NCBI GenBank assembly: GCA_039808845.1
Contig: JBDHTS010000112.1
Span: 1-5,959, forward strand
From: JBDHTS01 sp039808845
Lineage (GTDB): Bacteria; Pseudomonadota; Alphaproteobacteria; Micavibrionales; Micavibrionaceae
Direction of reading: 5' to 3'
DNA: 5,959 nt
Within the stretch, counting starts at the first letter, position 1. Every line of letters starts with the position of its first letter. The translations under genes were made by a program, and so were the position numbers. Under the pieces are notes generated by a model. It did no database searches and was not told where the DNA came from. It was given only the letters and a program-made list of their open reading frames with translations. Below, in pieces: positions 5,711-5,959 of the stretch.

Positions 5711-5959
5711 ATGGCGGATCTGATCAGGCAGCTGAACGACTACCGGCTCACCACGGCGGAAATTTTCTATCACATGCCCGATCACCCGAAGCTGCTGCAA
5801 TCCTATATCTGGCAGGAATACGACATCGCCCCGAAATTTCCCATCCTGCATAAATTCCTCGACTTCTGGACCAAGGAAATCGACGGCAAGCTGCACTCCG
5901 TCTACATCGCCAGCCAGAAGCTGATCACGCCGGGGGATGCGCGGTTTGCGGTGTGCGAA
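5711..5959 (+). CDS. usg: Usg family protein (3' end outside window)
   Basis: The 83 visible codons read MADLIRQLNDYRLTTAEIFY, then HMPDHPKLLQSYIWQEYD, IAPKFPILHKFLDFW and EIDGKLHSVYIAS, the conserved pattern of the Usg family. This is a short protein of about 90 residues found mainly in Alphaproteobacteria, named from its place near trp genes in Caulobacter; its biochemical role is not established. Only a few C-terminal residues should be missing. GGGAG (5698-5702) lies 8 nt before the ATG; another ATG at 5704 is out of frame. A -10-like TATGAT (5654-5659) and a small dyad GGATCA-N3-TGATCC (5669-5683) lie in its leader, but no good -35 is seen. It diverges from groESL. Confidence 0.9.
   Translation, partial: MADLIRQLNDYRLTTAEIFYHMPDHPKLLQSYIWQEYDIAPKFPILHKFLDFWTKEIDGKLHSVYIASQKLITPGDARFAVCE

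Overview
The window looks like chromosomal DNA of an alphaproteobacterium. Supporting this are the Usg-family gene (a small family best known from Alphaproteobacteria), the closely spaced mutM / small secreted protein / rpsT run, and a groESL operon with a CIRCE operator and a CTTG-type heat-shock promoter. Genus cannot be told from the sequence alone. Core genes are GC-rich; a block between mutM and groEL is visibly AT-richer and holds unrecognised genes.

Left block (1-1779, minus strand): the 5' part of rpsT (ribosomal protein S20, cut by the window edge) with its own sigma70-like promoter. Next comes a roughly 160-bp nested inverted-repeat element resembling a MITE, then a small Sec-exported protein of unknown function, then mutM (formamidopyrimidine-DNA glycosylase). 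Transcription runs mutM -> secreted protein -> rpsT. MutM has an altered C-terminal zinc finger in which the fourth cysteine is arginine.

Middle block (about 1790-3300): an accessory-looking island. It contains a 46-codon minus-strand reading frame with a good ribosome binding site just upstream of mutM, a divergent 163-codon orphan gene on the plus strand, and a 17-codon frame that looks like the start of a lost gene. It also holds a 55-codon minus-strand frame overlapping that one tail to tail, a strong bidirectional terminator hairpin, and a 143-codon orphan gene on the minus strand. The 143-codon gene is bracketed by two similar 3' modules: an identical 16-bp direct repeat, then 13-14 nt, then a GGCCGC-type terminator stem. 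One module belongs to groEL, which suggests that the groEL 3' end was duplicated or used as a landing site.

Right block (3299-5710): the groES-groEL chaperonin operon, minus strand, with a terminator after groEL and an 85-bp multi-hairpin repeat between groES and groEL. Upstream of groES lie a CIRCE operator (HrcA site) and an RpoH-like promoter, which implies dual heat-shock control. Divergently, at the right edge, a nearly complete usg gene starts on the plus strand.

Nothing in the window clearly encodes a known defence, mobile or CRISPR system. The least explained parts are the orphan island and the duplicated groEL 3' module.
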